This document shows, one piece after another, positions 17,581-26,815 of a stretch of 64,000 nucleotides of DNA. How positions within the stretch are numbered: position 1 is the first letter of the stretch; the number at the start of each line of letters is the position of its first letter. Under the pieces are notes generated by a model that was given only the letters and a program-made list of their open reading frames with translations, was not told the DNA's origin and made no database searches. The DNA comes from Synechococcus sp. JA-3-3Ab (lineage in GTDB: Bacteria > Cyanobacteriota > Cyanobacteriia > Thermostichales > Thermostichaceae): contig NC_007775.1 of assembly GCF_000013205.1 (NCBI RefSeq), positions 1,856,501-1,920,500 on the forward strand. Reading direction: 5' to 3'. A program made the translations under genes and the position numbers.

Positions 17581-17769
17581 AACCTCGCGTATGCCGCTTG
17601 GGCCAGCAATGTTCACACAGTGTTCGTAGACGGGATCCCGATCACCGAGGTCGGTCAAAGTACCCGCATCTCAGAGGTCGAAGCGTTGGCAGCCATTCAG
17701 GCTCAAACGGAAGATCTACTGCGCTGTCGAGAGCCTTTCAAAGCAACCCTAACTCCGGTGGTGGGCTAG
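17581..17769 (+). pseudogene. 3' remnant of an amidohydrolase/chlorohydrolase-type gene
   Basis: The frame from 17581 to the TAG at 17767-17769 encodes NLAYAAWASNVHTVFVDGIP followed by an Ile/Thr-rich helix. NL-YAA-S-V-TV-VDG is the standard ending of metal-dependent amidohydrolases such as guanine deaminase and chlorohydrolases. The frame is stopped directly upstream (TAG at 17578-17580) and no metal-site region is present in the roughly 230 bp before it. It is thus a 62-codon tail of a lost gene. Confidence 0.55.
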
Positions 17770-17897
17770 CCATAGCAGGGGATCTGCCATTCCGGTTGGC
17801 CACAAACCGCACACAATGTCGCAAAAGGAGGAGAATTGAAAAGCATTCGGCCTTTGTGGAGATTGGCTTGTGCATCCAATTGGGACATCCAATTGGG

Positions 17898-18656
17898 ATG
17901 GGATCCCTGGCTAGCTTTATCGCCGGCTTGGCGACGGGGCTGGGGGCTTTGCCGGCGCTGTTTCTTCCCTCGCTCTCGGAGAGGGTGCAAGGGATCCTGC
18001 TGGGGTTTGGGGGTGGGGTGATGTTGGCCGCCACCTCGTTTTCACTGGTGGTGCCGGGCACCGAGGCGGCGCTGGCGCTGGGATATTCCCAGTTCGGGGC
18101 GGCCGTGGTGATGGTGGCGGGCCTGTTGTTGGGGGCGATCTTTCTGGAGAGTGCCCACCAGCTTTTTCCCCACGAGCACTTTTTCAAAGGGGCTGAAGGG
18201 GAGAACCGCGCCCACCTAAAGCGGATCTGGCTCTTCATCATTGCCATTGCCCTGCACAACTTCCCGGAAGGCCTGGCGGTGGGGGTGGGATTTGCCACCG
18301 GCCAAGTCGGCGATGGGTTGGCGCTGGCCCTGGGGATCGGCCTGCAGAACATGCCGGAAGGGCTGGTGGTGGCCTTGTCGCTGGCCAGCCAGGGGTATTC
18401 GCGGCTGTTTGCTTTTGCCATTGCCCTGCTGACCGGGCTGGTAGAGCCCATCGGCGGCATCGTGGGAGCGACGGTGGTCACTTTGGCTCAGCCGCTGCTG
18501 CCCTGGGGCATGGCCTTTGCCGCTGGTGCGATGTTGTTTGTGATCTCGGATGAGATCATCCCCGAGTCGCACCGGCAGGGGTTGGAGCGGGAGGGCACCT
18601 TTGGCGTTCTCAGTGGGTTTGTGGTGATGCTGCTGCTGGATATTGCCCTGGGTTAA
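17898..18656 (+). CDS. ZIP-family metal transporter (ZupT/GufA-like)
   Basis: A 252-residue protein with about eight membrane segments. The ZIP signature helices carry the metal-binding residues: ALHNFPEGLAVGVGFATG (TM4) and LQNMPEGLVVALSLA (TM5). A cytoplasmic His-containing loop (LFPHEHFF) precedes them. ZIP proteins move zinc, iron or other divalent cations into the cytoplasm. The ATG at 17898 starts the family-like region; the frame is open further upstream but without similarity. A strong AGGAGG at 17826-17831 precedes a TTG in a different frame, so the start is not certain. Confidence 0.85.
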   Translation: MGSLASFIAGLATGLGALPALFLPSLSERVQGILLGFGGGVMLAATSFSLVVPGTEAALALGYSQFGAAVVMVAGLLLGAIFLESAHQLFPHEHFFKGAEGENRAHLKRIWLFIIAIALHNFPEGLAVGVGFATGQVGDGLALALGIGLQNMPEGLVVALSLASQGYSRLFAFAIALLTGLVEPIGGIVGATVVTLAQPLLPWGMAFAAGAMLFVISDEIIPESHRQGLEREGTFGVLSGFVVMLLLDIALG

Positions 18657-18685
18657 AAAGGGATCCCGTCCTGAGGTGAGGTTTT

Positions 18686-19468
18686 ATGCTGAGCAACGAG
18701 CCTTTTCTGTGGCGGGGAAGAGGGGATCATGCTTGCCTGCTGCTGCACGGGTTGGGGGGTGGCGTCTACGAGTTGCAGTGGCTGGCGGAGCGGCTGTTGG
18801 CAGCCGGCCTGACGGTGCAGGGGTTTAACTATCCCGGCCACGACCGCCCGGCACCCCGCATGCCCCCTTCCCGCTGGACGGAGTGGTACGGGCGGGTTTT
18901 GGAACATTACCTGGCGCTGCAGCAGGAGTACCCGCGCCTTTCGCTGGTGGGGTTTTCCACCGGCTGCCTGTTGGCGCTGCACCTGGCCTTTGCCCACCCT
19001 GTCCACAAATTGGTCCTGCTGGCGCCGTTTTTTGCCATTCGCCACCGCTGGTACTATCTCTTTCGCCCGGAGCAGTACCTCAACAGCCTGGGCTGGCTCT
19101 TGGAAGAGGTTCCCCGCTTTCGCCTGCCGATTCGGGATGGCGATGTCCGCGCGTTGGCAGAAAGAGTGGCCTATTTGCGCAGCTTCAATCTAACGGCGGT
19201 GCGCAGCGCCCTTGAGCTCATCGAGCGGGTCAGGGGGGAAGTAGCCAGCATCCAAGTTCCCACCCTCATCCTGCAGCCGCGCCAAGATACAGTGGTGGAT
19301 CCCGACCAGGCGGCGTGGCTCTACCGGGAGCTGGGATCCGCCGAGAAGACCCTGCATTGGCTGGAGCGCTCCGACCACGTTCTCACCTTGGACTGCGAGC
19401 GGGAGACGGTGTTTGCCCAGGTTTGCGCCTTCCTCAACCAGGATCCTTCTGCGCCCGGATCAGCGTAA
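18686..19468 (+). CDS. Alpha/beta hydrolase (carboxylesterase / monoacylglycerol lipase-like)
   Basis: A 260-residue serine hydrolase. LLLHGLGGGVYELQWLAERL is the oxyanion-hole region, GFSTG holds the nucleophile Ser91, QPRQDTVVDP carries Asp201 and RSDHVLTLD carries His231. Spacing matches Est30-type thermophilic carboxylesterases. The substrate is unknown. No signal peptide is seen, so it is cytoplasmic. It starts 29 bases after the ZIP gene and its 3' end overlaps the convergent DUF3598 gene by 35 bases. Confidence 0.85.
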   Translation: MLSNEPFLWRGRGDHACLLLHGLGGGVYELQWLAERLLAAGLTVQGFNYPGHDRPAPRMPPSRWTEWYGRVLEHYLALQQEYPRLSLVGFSTGCLLALHLAFAHPVHKLVLLAPFFAIRHRWYYLFRPEQYLNSLGWLLEEVPRFRLPIRDGDVRALAERVAYLRSFNLTAVRSALELIERVRGEVASIQVPTLILQPRQDTVVDPDQAAWLYRELGSAEKTLHWLERSDHVLTLDCERETVFAQVCAFLNQDPSAPGSA

Positions 19469-20207
19469 CCCCTTGCCAAGCACCGCGGGCATCGTAGTCC
19501 CGGATCAAACGCAAGAGACAATGGCAGTCTTCCGACTGCGGAAACCAGCTCAGGCTCACCGAAAAGCTGCGATCCCGGTGGGCGGTAGGGATGGGCAAGG
19601 GATCCGGCCCGCCCATCCACAGCCCCCCCGGCAAGGGATCCCAAGGGCTGGCCCACTCTGAGAGATCTACATGAGTTTCGCTGAGCAAGCTATCGGCAGC
19701 AGAAAAGCTCTGGGCGATCCCCCGCCATCTCCCCTGGAGGCAGGCTCTCAGCTGCTCTCTGCTCAGGGGTGAACAGTCTGCAACGGGATCCAAAGCTTGG
19801 CCGCGCCGCTCCAGGATCGCGGTTACCTCTACCAGACGACCTTGGGCATCCCACTGTTGCACCAGCCGCGCCTTGCGCTCTCCCCAAAGAAAGCCCTGCT
19901 CGACGGCAAAATCGCCAAACGGTGCCAGCTGCAGCCGCCCGTTGGAAAAGGAGCCATCGGGGAAAAAGCGCAAGCCGGGCGAGAAATCTTGATAGACCCA
20001 GCTCTGGCGGCTTGTTGGGGTAGGGGATCCCTCTAGGGGGTAGTAGGCATTGGTTTGGCGGATTGCGTCCCGATCCAAAGCCTCAAAGGTGATGAGGCTG
20101 CGCTTTTGGCCCACCAGCTCCCAGCCGTGGGCGGTGGGTCGATACTCGGAAAAGAGCCCGTGCCATTCTCCCAGGTGCAGGGCCAGGCATTCTCTCTGGG
20201 TTGTCAT
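19434..20207 (-). CDS. DUF3598-family protein (lipocalin-like fold expected)
   Basis: A protein of about 257 residues resembling a cyanobacterial/plastid family of unknown function. The LGEWHGLFSEY start, SWVYQDFSPGLRFFPDGSFS and AVEQGFLWGERKARLVQQWD are the kind of conserved, aromatic-rich strands seen in DUF3598/allene-oxide-cyclase-like lipocalin folds. The ATG at 20207 (MTTQREC) is preferred over an upstream start at 20240. No catalytic residues can be named. It ends inside the neighbouring hydrolase gene. Confidence 0.65.
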   Translation of the reverse strand: MTTQRECLALHLGEWHGLFSEYRPTAHGWELVGQKRSLITFEALDRDAIRQTNAYYPLEGSPTPTSRQSWVYQDFSPGLRFFPDGSFSNGRLQLAPFGDFAVEQGFLWGERKARLVQQWDAQGRLVEVTAILERRGQALDPVADCSPLSREQLRACLQGRWRGIAQSFSAADSLLSETHVDLSEWASPWDPLPGGLWMGGPDPLPIPTAHRDRSFSVSLSWFPQSEDCHCLLRLIRDYDARGAWQGVTLIRAQKDPG

Positions 20208-20257
20208 GAAGCACTGTGAAGTAACATTAGGGAGACGCAACGCGGAAGACAGAGCCG

Positions 20258-20620
20258 ATGGGGAGGAAGTTCCGAGGTGGCATTTTACTGGTTTTGGGGT
20301 TTATGCTCTCGCCCTTTTCCTGGTGGAACGATTTGTTCTTCAACCTACCCATTGCCTATGGATTTGGCTACCTCTGCAGCTTGTGGCAGCCCCAGTGGCT
20401 TTTGGGAGGAACCCTTGCCGGGTACTGGCTTTCCAACTTGATTGGCCTTCTCCTGATGCAGTTTGGCGCTACTGATGTGGTTGAGCAAGGGGATAAACCC
20501 CGCAACCTAAAGCGCGATCTCGTTATTAGTTTGGCTTCTTCTACTGCCTACACTTTGGCGATCCTCGGGCTGGTGCAGCTTCACCTTGTCGATATCGGCG
20601 CCCTCTTCCCCACTTCTTAA
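20258..20620 (+). CDS. Small conserved membrane protein, unknown function
   Basis: 120 residues with about three hydrophobic segments (GGILLVLGFMLSPF, LPIAYGFGYLCSL, LAGYWLSNLIGLLLMQF) and a further one near the C-terminus. No known motif is seen. The stop codon lies four bases before the ATG of the disrupted CadD-type gene, so they probably share a transcript and perhaps a task in cation efflux (inference from position only). Confidence 0.6.
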   Translation: MGRKFRGGILLVLGFMLSPFSWWNDLFFNLPIAYGFGYLCSLWQPQWLLGGTLAGYWLSNLIGLLLMQFGATDVVEQGDKPRNLKRDLVISLASSTAYTLAILGLVQLHLVDIGALFPTS

Positions 20621-20624
20621 GCTC

Positions 20625-21281
20625 ATGCCCCTCCCTCTTTTCTGGACAACGCTGGCGGAAGGGATCCTCGCCTTTATTGCCACCCACATTGACGACTTTT
20701 TTGTGCTGGTTGTGTTGTTTGCCCAGGTGCAGATCCAACCTACTTGGAAGGGCTGGCAGGTTTAGCTGGGGGGCTACTTGGGCTTGGCAGGATTGATCTT
20801 GATCAGCCTTTTGGGGTACTTGGGGGGCCTGGTGCTGCCGCCATCTGCCATTGGCCTGCTGGGACTGATCCCGCTGGCGGTGGGCGGCTGGAAATTGTGG
20901 CGATCTGAAGCGGAAGAAGCCCTGTCGAAAGAGCTGGAAAAACTGCAAGATCGACCACCCGCAAAGACTGGGCTGCTCTTTTTGCCCTCGCCAGCTCTGC
21001 TGTCCATGCTCCTCACCTTTGCCAATGGCGGGGATAACATCAGCTTGTACGTTCCTTTGTTTGCCGGCAGCACCCCTCTCCAGTTGGCTCTCTTTTCTAT
21101 AATTTTCTTTTTGATGAAAGGGCTGTGGTTTGCCATGGCTCAAAGGCTGACGGTGCAACCGGAAGTGGCCAAGATCTTGGCTGAACAGGGAGAGCGCTGG
21201 GTACCCTGGATTTTGATGAGATTAGGGGTGTGGATCCTGTTCAAAAACGAAACTTGGCGATGGCTGCTCGGGATCCCGTAG
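20625..21281 (+). pseudogene. CadD-type cadmium/cation resistance transporter with in-frame TAG at codon 47
   Basis: The frame from ATG 20625 encodes a CadD-family (PF03596-like) membrane protein: FIATHIDDFFVLVVLFAQ at the N-terminus, LGGYLGLAGLILISLLGYLG and LTFANGGDNISLYVPLFAG further on. At codon 47 (20763-20765) a TAG interrupts the frame between GWQV and LGGYLG. The remaining 171 codons continue in frame to TAG at 21281 with no other lesion. This may be a recent nonsense mutation, a sequencing error, a read-through site, or a gene restarted at a TTG such as 20778. Intact, it would export Cd or related cations. Confidence 0.7.
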
Positions 21282-21565
21282 CGGGCGGAGTCCCTTCGAG
21301 TTTCAGTCGTTGTGCCGCTCTGAAGCCGGATCCTAGTTCAGATCTTCGTGGCGGTGTTCCCGTTCCCGCCAATCAAATAGCGGCGTTCTTCCGCGCTTGT
21401 GGGGGACTGATTGAGTTGTGCAATTAGTTGTGCAATTAAGCGACGTAAAGTAGCCGTGCCCTAACCATAAACTGACGCAAAATAATCAACGAGAATCCAT
21501 CAAGGACTGGTGAGGACAGTTCAAGATCAGAACCATCCAATCATCAAAAAATGGGGTAGGCCAAA

Positions 21566-22504
21566 TTAACTTATCAAAGGATCGTCAAAAGATCCCAGAA
21601 TGCGCACTTCTGGCTCTAGGAATATCGACCATCGTTGATAAACCTTTTCTTGGGCCAAGCAAATCAGACGGTAGATGTCGTTGGCGCTGGCCTGACCACA
21701 ATTGAGGATGAAGTTTGCATGGCGCTCGGAGATCTGGGCCCCGCCAATCCGGTAGCCCTTCAGACCGACCTGCTCAATTAGCCAGCCGGCAGGATGGGTT
21801 TCGGGGTTGCGAAAGACGCTGCCACAACTGGGCAGATGATAGGGCTGAGAGCTCAGGCGCTGGTTGAGGTGGCGCTGGGTTTGTCGCTGCACCTGAGCCG
21901 GATCCCGGCCTGGGAGTAACTGCAGCGTTGCCCCCGTCACCGTCCAAGGAGAGTCCTGTAGCCGCGAGCGGCGGTAGCCAAATTGCAGATCGACCGGTTC
22001 TAAGCGGCAGGGCTCCTGCTCTTCATCCAAAATCTGCACTTCCACCAACACGTCCGACATGGCGCGCCCGTGGGCGCCGGCATTCATCACCACCGCTCCC
22101 CCCAGCGTGCCCGGGATCCCGATGGCCCACTCCAAGCCACTCCAGCCCCGCTTGGCGGCTGCCCGCGCCAGGTTAACCAAAGGTTCTCCGGCAGCGGCCC
22201 AGATCCTCCCCCCCTCCAACAGTTGCATCCCGCGCAAACGCCGGGTGTGGATCACCAGCCCCGGCAGGCCGGCATCGCTGATGAGCAGGTTGCTGCCCGC
22301 CCCCAACAGTGTAACCGGGATCCCTTGCGCCCGCGCCCAGGCCAAACATTGCTGCAGCTCCAGATTGTTGTGCGGCTCGCAATACCACTCCGCTTTGCCG
22401 CCCACGCGAAAGGTGGTCAGAGGGGCCAAGGGGATCCCCGCTTGAATCCGTCCAGAGAGTCGGGCAACGCTTGAGGCATTGGGCACGCAGGGAGCTGTAG
22501 TCAT
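21566..22504 (-). CDS. murB: UDP-N-acetylenolpyruvoylglucosamine reductase
   Basis: A 312-residue FAD enzyme that reduces UDP-GlcNAc-enolpyruvate to UDP-MurNAc in cytoplasmic peptidoglycan synthesis. TTFRVGGKAEWYCEP and VTLLGAGSNLLISDAGLPG bind FAD, and GIPGTLGGAVVMNAGAHG is the substrate loop. SCGSVFRNPE contains the catalytic Ser, and the C-terminal LEPEVRILG holds the catalytic Glu. This is the type I form. Its ATG overlaps the murC stop (ATGA, four bases), giving a coupled murC-murB pair. Confidence 0.96.
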   Translation of the reverse strand: MTTAPCVPNASSVARLSGRIQAGIPLAPLTTFRVGGKAEWYCEPHNNLELQQCLAWARAQGIPVTLLGAGSNLLISDAGLPGLVIHTRRLRGMQLLEGGRIWAAAGEPLVNLARAAAKRGWSGLEWAIGIPGTLGGAVVMNAGAHGRAMSDVLVEVQILDEEQEPCRLEPVDLQFGYRRSRLQDSPWTVTGATLQLLPGRDPAQVQRQTQRHLNQRLSSQPYHLPSCGSVFRNPETHPAGWLIEQVGLKGYRIGGAQISERHANFILNCGQASANDIYRLICLAQEKVYQRWSIFLEPEVRILGSFDDPLIS

Positions 22505-24033
22505 GATGCCAATACCTCAGAAGCCCCCATCTCCCTGATCCCATCCTCCGCTTGCCCCGGCAATTTCCCTTCAAAGTTTGCCAGAGGCTGCTCCCCCAGC
22601 CGAGCCGCATAGGCCCGCATCGTAGCGGCTATCTGTTGATTGAGATCGCCTGCGCCCAAAAAAATTGCCAGATCTCCAGGTTGCAAGATAGACGGCAACA
22701 CCTGCGGCAATTGCGGCAAAGAAGACACATAACGTACATGGGGATGGTGCTCCGCCACCGACACGGCCAGCCGCAAGCTGTCGGAGCCCTCAGGCGCTGC
22801 TTCTCCCGCCCCATAAGTGGGCACGATCACCACCACCTGCGCATCCGCAAAGCAGCAAGCAAAGTCCTGGAACAACTTGGCCAAGCGGCTGTGGCGATGG
22901 GGCTGGAACACCGCCACCACCCGCCGCTGCTGCAGCCGTGCCGCCCGCAGCGTAGCCCGAATCTCGCTGGGATGATGGGCATAGTCGTCGATAAAGGTGA
23001 CCCCACCCACCTCGCCTTTGACTTCAAATCGCCGCTGCACCCCTCGAAACTCGGCCAGAGCCGAGGCAATCACCGCAAACTCCAAGCCCAACTGTCGCCC
23101 CACGGCAACCGCCGCCAGGGCATTGCTGAGGTTATGGGATCCCAGCACCTGCAGGCGGAGCTGGCCGAGGAGGGATCCCCTTTCCCAGATCTCGGCAGAG
23201 GTGCAATCGGCAGTGTAGAGGATCTGACGGGCCTGGTACTGGGCTTGGGGATGGCCGGCCAGGCTGTAGCCGATGTCCACCTTGAGGTGGGTGGCCACGT
23301 TGGGGCAGTCCAGACAGGCCACCAGGGTTTGGCTCTGCTGCCCATACTGCTGAAAGGCCCGGATCACCTGCTCCAGATTGGCGTAGTGATCCGGGTGGTC
23401 TAGCTCAATGTTGGTGATCACGCCAATTTGGGGATAGAGCCGCACCAGGGATCCATCCGACTCGTCCACCTCGGCTACCAGGTATTCCCCCTGGCCTAGA
23501 CGGGCATTGCCATCCCAGGCGTCCATCTCCCCGCCGATGATCAAGGTGGGATCCCAGCCCGCCGCCAGTAACATGTAGCCAATCATGCTGCTAGTAGTGG
23601 TCTTGCCGTGGGTGCCCGCCACCCCAATGCTGGGACGATGGTTAAACAGGGCAGCCAGCAAATCGGCTCGATGCCAAACCTTTAGTCCCTTGTCCAGCGC
23701 CGCCGCTAATTCCGGGTTGGTGGGGCGAATGGCGCTGGAGTAGACCACCTGGGGATCCCCGGCCAAACCCTCCAGAGTGTGCCCCTGAATAAAGCGCACC
23801 CCCAAGGCTTCCAGGCGACGGGTGCGGCCATTGGCGGCAATATCCGACCCTGAAACCCGAAACCCCTGCTTGGCCAAAATGTAAGCCAGAGCCGACATCC
23901 CCACCCCGCCGATCCCGACAAAATGATAAGCCGGAAGTAGCGGGTTCAACGGATCCAAATTTTTCGCAGGCGGAGATGGAGAACGAGCTGGCGCCGGCGC
24001 AACGGCATCTTTCCCCCCAACTGTTTCCACCAT
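22501..24033 (-). CDS. murC: UDP-N-acetylmuramate-L-alanine ligase
   Basis: A Mur ligase adding L-Ala to UDP-MurNAc with ATP. YHFVGIGGVGMSALAYILA near residue 36 is the Rossmann motif specific to MurC, GVAGTHGKTTTSSMIGYML the P-loop, EVDESDGSLV and NIELDHPDHY the central region, and FIDDYAHHPSEIRATL the C-terminal domain start. It has 510 residues, slightly long at both ends; the N-terminal 30 residues are a low-complexity Pro/Ala/Ser lead. The C-terminal 25 residues encoded near 22510-22580 are also variable. It is upstream of murB in the same unit. Confidence 0.96.
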   Translation of the reverse strand: MVETVGGKDAVAPAPARSPSPPAKNLDPLNPLLPAYHFVGIGGVGMSALAYILAKQGFRVSGSDIAANGRTRRLEALGVRFIQGHTLEGLAGDPQVVYSSAIRPTNPELAAALDKGLKVWHRADLLAALFNHRPSIGVAGTHGKTTTSSMIGYMLLAAGWDPTLIIGGEMDAWDGNARLGQGEYLVAEVDESDGSLVRLYPQIGVITNIELDHPDHYANLEQVIRAFQQYGQQSQTLVACLDCPNVATHLKVDIGYSLAGHPQAQYQARQILYTADCTSAEIWERGSLLGQLRLQVLGSHNLSNALAAVAVGRQLGLEFAVIASALAEFRGVQRRFEVKGEVGGVTFIDDYAHHPSEIRATLRAARLQQRRVVAVFQPHRHSRLAKLFQDFACCFADAQVVVIVPTYGAGEAAPEGSDSLRLAVSVAEHHPHVRYVSSLPQLPQVLPSILQPGDLAIFLGAGDLNQQIAATMRAYAARLGEQPLANFEGKLPGQAEDGIREMGASEVLAS

Positions 24034-24297
24034 CGCAACTCCACCTCACTCCTCGCACCACACCTAGAAATCGGCACCTGCAGAAAGGCCCCGGACACGG
24101 CAGATCATATCAGGAATCCCTTGGGTTAGGTAGCCGACGAAGGTCGACAACCGAAGACAAGCCGGAGAAAAACGAATACCCGAAAAATAAACACATGAGA
24201 AAAACCTGGACATCCTTGCCCCATAAACTTTACACTTATTAAAAAATTGCAACTGTAACGACCGACCTCAACCGCAAAACTCAACGAGTAGGGAACG

Positions 24298-25443
24298 ATG
24301 AATCAGCGGCTACTCTGGTCTATTGCGGGAGCTGGATTGCTGGCCGGAACTGGGCTGGCCTGGCTGGGCCTGAGCCAGCAGGCGGCCACCCAATCCGTAT
24401 CAGAGAATGCAACGGAGGAGACGCGGCTACCTCCCCGCGTTGGCGCCCTGGGTCGCCTGGAGCCGGAAGGAGAGGTGGTGCGGGTGGCCGGCCCTCCGGG
24501 AGAGCGACTGGGAGAGCTGCTAGTGGCCGAAGGGGAGCGGGTGAGGGCGGGGCAAGTGTTGGCACGTCTGGAAAGCTATCGAGAGCGCCTGGCCGAGCGG
24601 GAGTATGCTGCTGCCCAACTCCAAGAAGCCCGCGCCCGGCTGGAGGCCGAGACCCGCTTTGGCCAAGCTCAAGTGGAAGAGGCGCGCACCCGCCTCAGCC
24701 GCCTAGACGAACCGCAACAGATGCAGATCCGATCCCAGGAAGCGGTGGTGGAGCGCCTTCGGGCGGAGCTGGCCGATGCCGAGGCCAACCTGGCTCGCTT
24801 CCAGGCCCTGTGGCAGGAGGGGGCTATCTCCCAGCAGGAGCTAGACCAGAAAGCTCTGCTGGTGCGGCAACGGCAGGAGGACTTGCGGGCTGCCGAGGCC
24901 ACTCTGGATCAACTGCGCCTGGCCCGCGAGCGGGATCTGCGCAACGCCCAAGCCCAGGTGCAAGCTGCTGAAGCGGGGCTGAGGCGGGCGCAAGCGCAAG
25001 TGCAACTGGGATCCCTGGCCCGCAACCTGGAGCTGGCGGAGGCCCGTCTGGAGCGCACCCTCATCCGCGCCCCCCGGGCCGGCCAGGTGCTCAAGATCCG
25101 CACGCGGCCTGGGGAAGTTATCGCTGCCGACACAGGGATCCTCGAGCTGGGCAACACCGACCAGATGATGGTGGTGGCGGAGGTCTACGAAACCGACATC
25201 CTGCGGGTGCGGCCCGGACAACGGGCCACCATCAGCAACCGCGCGCTGCCAGAAACGCTGCAGGGCCGGGTGGAGCGGGTGGGCCTGCAGATCGGCAAAA
25301 AAGACGTGCTCAACACCGACCCCGCCGCCGATGTGGATGCCCGCGTGGTGGAGGTGTACATCCGCCTGGATCCGGAAAGCAGCGCCCGCGTGGCCGGCCT
25401 GACCAACCTGCAGGTGGATGTGGCCATCGAGGTCGAGGGGTAG
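24298..25443 (+). CDS. DevB-like membrane fusion protein of an ABC exporter
   Basis: A 381-residue HlyD-family adaptor: one N-terminal membrane anchor (residues 5-26), a lipoyl-like half (VGALGRLEPEGEVVRVAGP), a long alpha-helical hairpin (about 95-240) rich in Ala, Gln, Arg and Glu, and the second lipoyl half with LIRAPRAGQVLKIRTRPGE. The LEPEGEV segment is the DevB subfamily hallmark. It would bridge the inner-membrane DevC/DevA exporter to a TolC-like outer-membrane channel. It begins the devB-devC-devA unit. The AT-rich 60 bases before the ATG probably carry the promoter, but no clear -10/-35 pair is seen. Confidence 0.88.
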   Translation: MNQRLLWSIAGAGLLAGTGLAWLGLSQQAATQSVSENATEETRLPPRVGALGRLEPEGEVVRVAGPPGERLGELLVAEGERVRAGQVLARLESYRERLAEREYAAAQLQEARARLEAETRFGQAQVEEARTRLSRLDEPQQMQIRSQEAVVERLRAELADAEANLARFQALWQEGAISQQELDQKALLVRQRQEDLRAAEATLDQLRLARERDLRNAQAQVQAAEAGLRRAQAQVQLGSLARNLELAEARLERTLIRAPRAGQVLKIRTRPGEVIAADTGILELGNTDQMMVVAEVYETDILRVRPGQRATISNRALPETLQGRVERVGLQIGKKDVLNTDPAADVDARVVEVYIRLDPESSARVAGLTNLQVDVAIEVEG

Positions 25444-25452
25444 GAGGGGGGA

Positions 25453-26637
25453 ATGTCCGGCCTGTTCAGCGTAGCGTTTATCGGGCGGCGCATCCCCTTG
25501 GCCTGGCTGCAGTTGACGCGGGAGAAGATCCGCCTGCTGGTGGCCCTGGCGGGCATTGCCTTTGCTTGCATCTTGATGTTCATGCAGTTGGGCTTCCAAG
25601 ACAGTCTGCTGGAAAGCGCCATCCGCTTCCACGTCGCCCTCAAAGGGGAGATCTTCCTGGTCAGCCCCCAGTCCAACGCCCTCATTGCCATGAACACCTT
25701 TTCCCAGCGGCGGCTCTACCAGGCGTTGGGCTTTGAGGGGGTACGGGCCATCTCGCCCGTCTATGTGGGCTTTGCCCTCTGGAAAAACCCCCAGACCCGC
25801 CGCACCCGCAGCATCTTTGTGGTGGGGGTGGATCCCTCTGCCGACCTGCTGGAGTTGCCGGAGCTGACCCCCGACAAGTTGGAGGAGATCAAGAAAGCAG
25901 ACGTGGTGCTCTTCGACCGCCGCTCCCGCAGCGAGTTTGGCCCCATCCCGGAGTGGTTTGAGGCCGGTCGAGAAGTTTTTACTGAAGTAGGCAACCGCCG
26001 CGTCCAGGTGGGGGGCCTGTTCAAGATGGGGGCCACCTTTGGCGCCGATGGCACCATCCTCACCAGCGACCTCAACTTCCTGCGCATCTTTCCTCAGCGG
26101 GAGCGCGGCCTGGTGGATATCGGCGTAGTGCAGCTGCAGCCGGGAGTGGATCCCCAGCCGTTGGTGCAGCAGATGCGGGCCTTGCTGCCGGAAGATGTGC
26201 GGGTGCTGTCGCGGGCAGAGTTTATCGATATGGAGCAAAGCTACTGGGAGGAGGGCACGGCCATCGGCTTTATTTTCGGCCTGGGGGTGGCCATGGGCTT
26301 CATCGTCGGCATTGTGATTGTCTATCAGATCCTCTACACCGATGTATCCGATCACCTGGCGGAATATGCCACCCTCAAGGCCATGGGCTACACGGATACT
26401 TACCTGTTGGGGGTGGTGTTTCAAGAAGCTATTTTGCTGGCCGGCTTGGGGTATATTCCAGCTTTTGCCCTGGCAGTTTTGCTCTACGATTTGACGGCCA
26501 ATGCTACGTTGCTGCCGATCGCCATGACCTTCAACCGGGCGGTGTTGGTGCTGCTGCTGGCAGTGAGCATGTGCTTTATCTCGGGGGCCATTGCCGTGCG
26601 GCGGCTGCGGGCAGCCGATCCCGCCGACATTTTCTAA
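25453..26637 (+). CDS. DevC-like ABC exporter permease
   Basis: A 394-residue protein with one N-terminal membrane span (about 25-50, LLVALAGIAFACILMFMQLG), a large periplasmic domain, and three C-terminal spans (FIFGLGVAMGFIVGIVIVYQ, EAILLAGLGYIPAFALAVLL, AVLVLLLAVSMCFISGAIAV). This is the FtsX/MacB-like topology of DevC. It starts nine bases after devB. In filamentous cyanobacteria DevBCA exports heterocyst glycolipids; unicellular homologues export other envelope lipids or toxic compounds, so the substrate is open. Confidence 0.88.
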   Translation: MSGLFSVAFIGRRIPLAWLQLTREKIRLLVALAGIAFACILMFMQLGFQDSLLESAIRFHVALKGEIFLVSPQSNALIAMNTFSQRRLYQALGFEGVRAISPVYVGFALWKNPQTRRTRSIFVVGVDPSADLLELPELTPDKLEEIKKADVVLFDRRSRSEFGPIPEWFEAGREVFTEVGNRRVQVGGLFKMGATFGADGTILTSDLNFLRIFPQRERGLVDIGVVQLQPGVDPQPLVQQMRALLPEDVRVLSRAEFIDMEQSYWEEGTAIGFIFGLGVAMGFIVGIVIVYQILYTDVSDHLAEYATLKAMGYTDTYLLGVVFQEAILLAGLGYIPAFALAVLLYDLTANATLLPIAMTFNRAVLVLLLAVSMCFISGAIAVRRLRAADPADIF

Positions 26638-26815
26638 GTTTTGGCAAGAATGGAGGAGGCAGATGGATTGTTGAATAGCTTGATCAACTGCCCAAAGACT
26701 TCTGGGATCCCTTCAATAGGCTTCTGGATGGTTCAATCGCGGCGGTTCCGATGATGGCCCAAGCGGTTACTGAATTGAATTGTCAACCCAAGTTGTTTGA
26801 GATTTTGAGCTCCCT

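Noticed and set aside
17067-21281. Genome-wide reassignment of TAG to glutamine
   Set aside because: Many intact genes in the window end with TAG at the expected family length, so two local nonsense changes are the simpler view.
24034-24297. Gene in the murC-devB interval
   Set aside because: 264 bp with only shadow frames; likely just two divergent promoters.
26652-26756. 34-codon frame in the devC-devA gap
   Set aside because: Starts ATGGAGGAG but has no ribosome site or recognisable pattern; too short to support.
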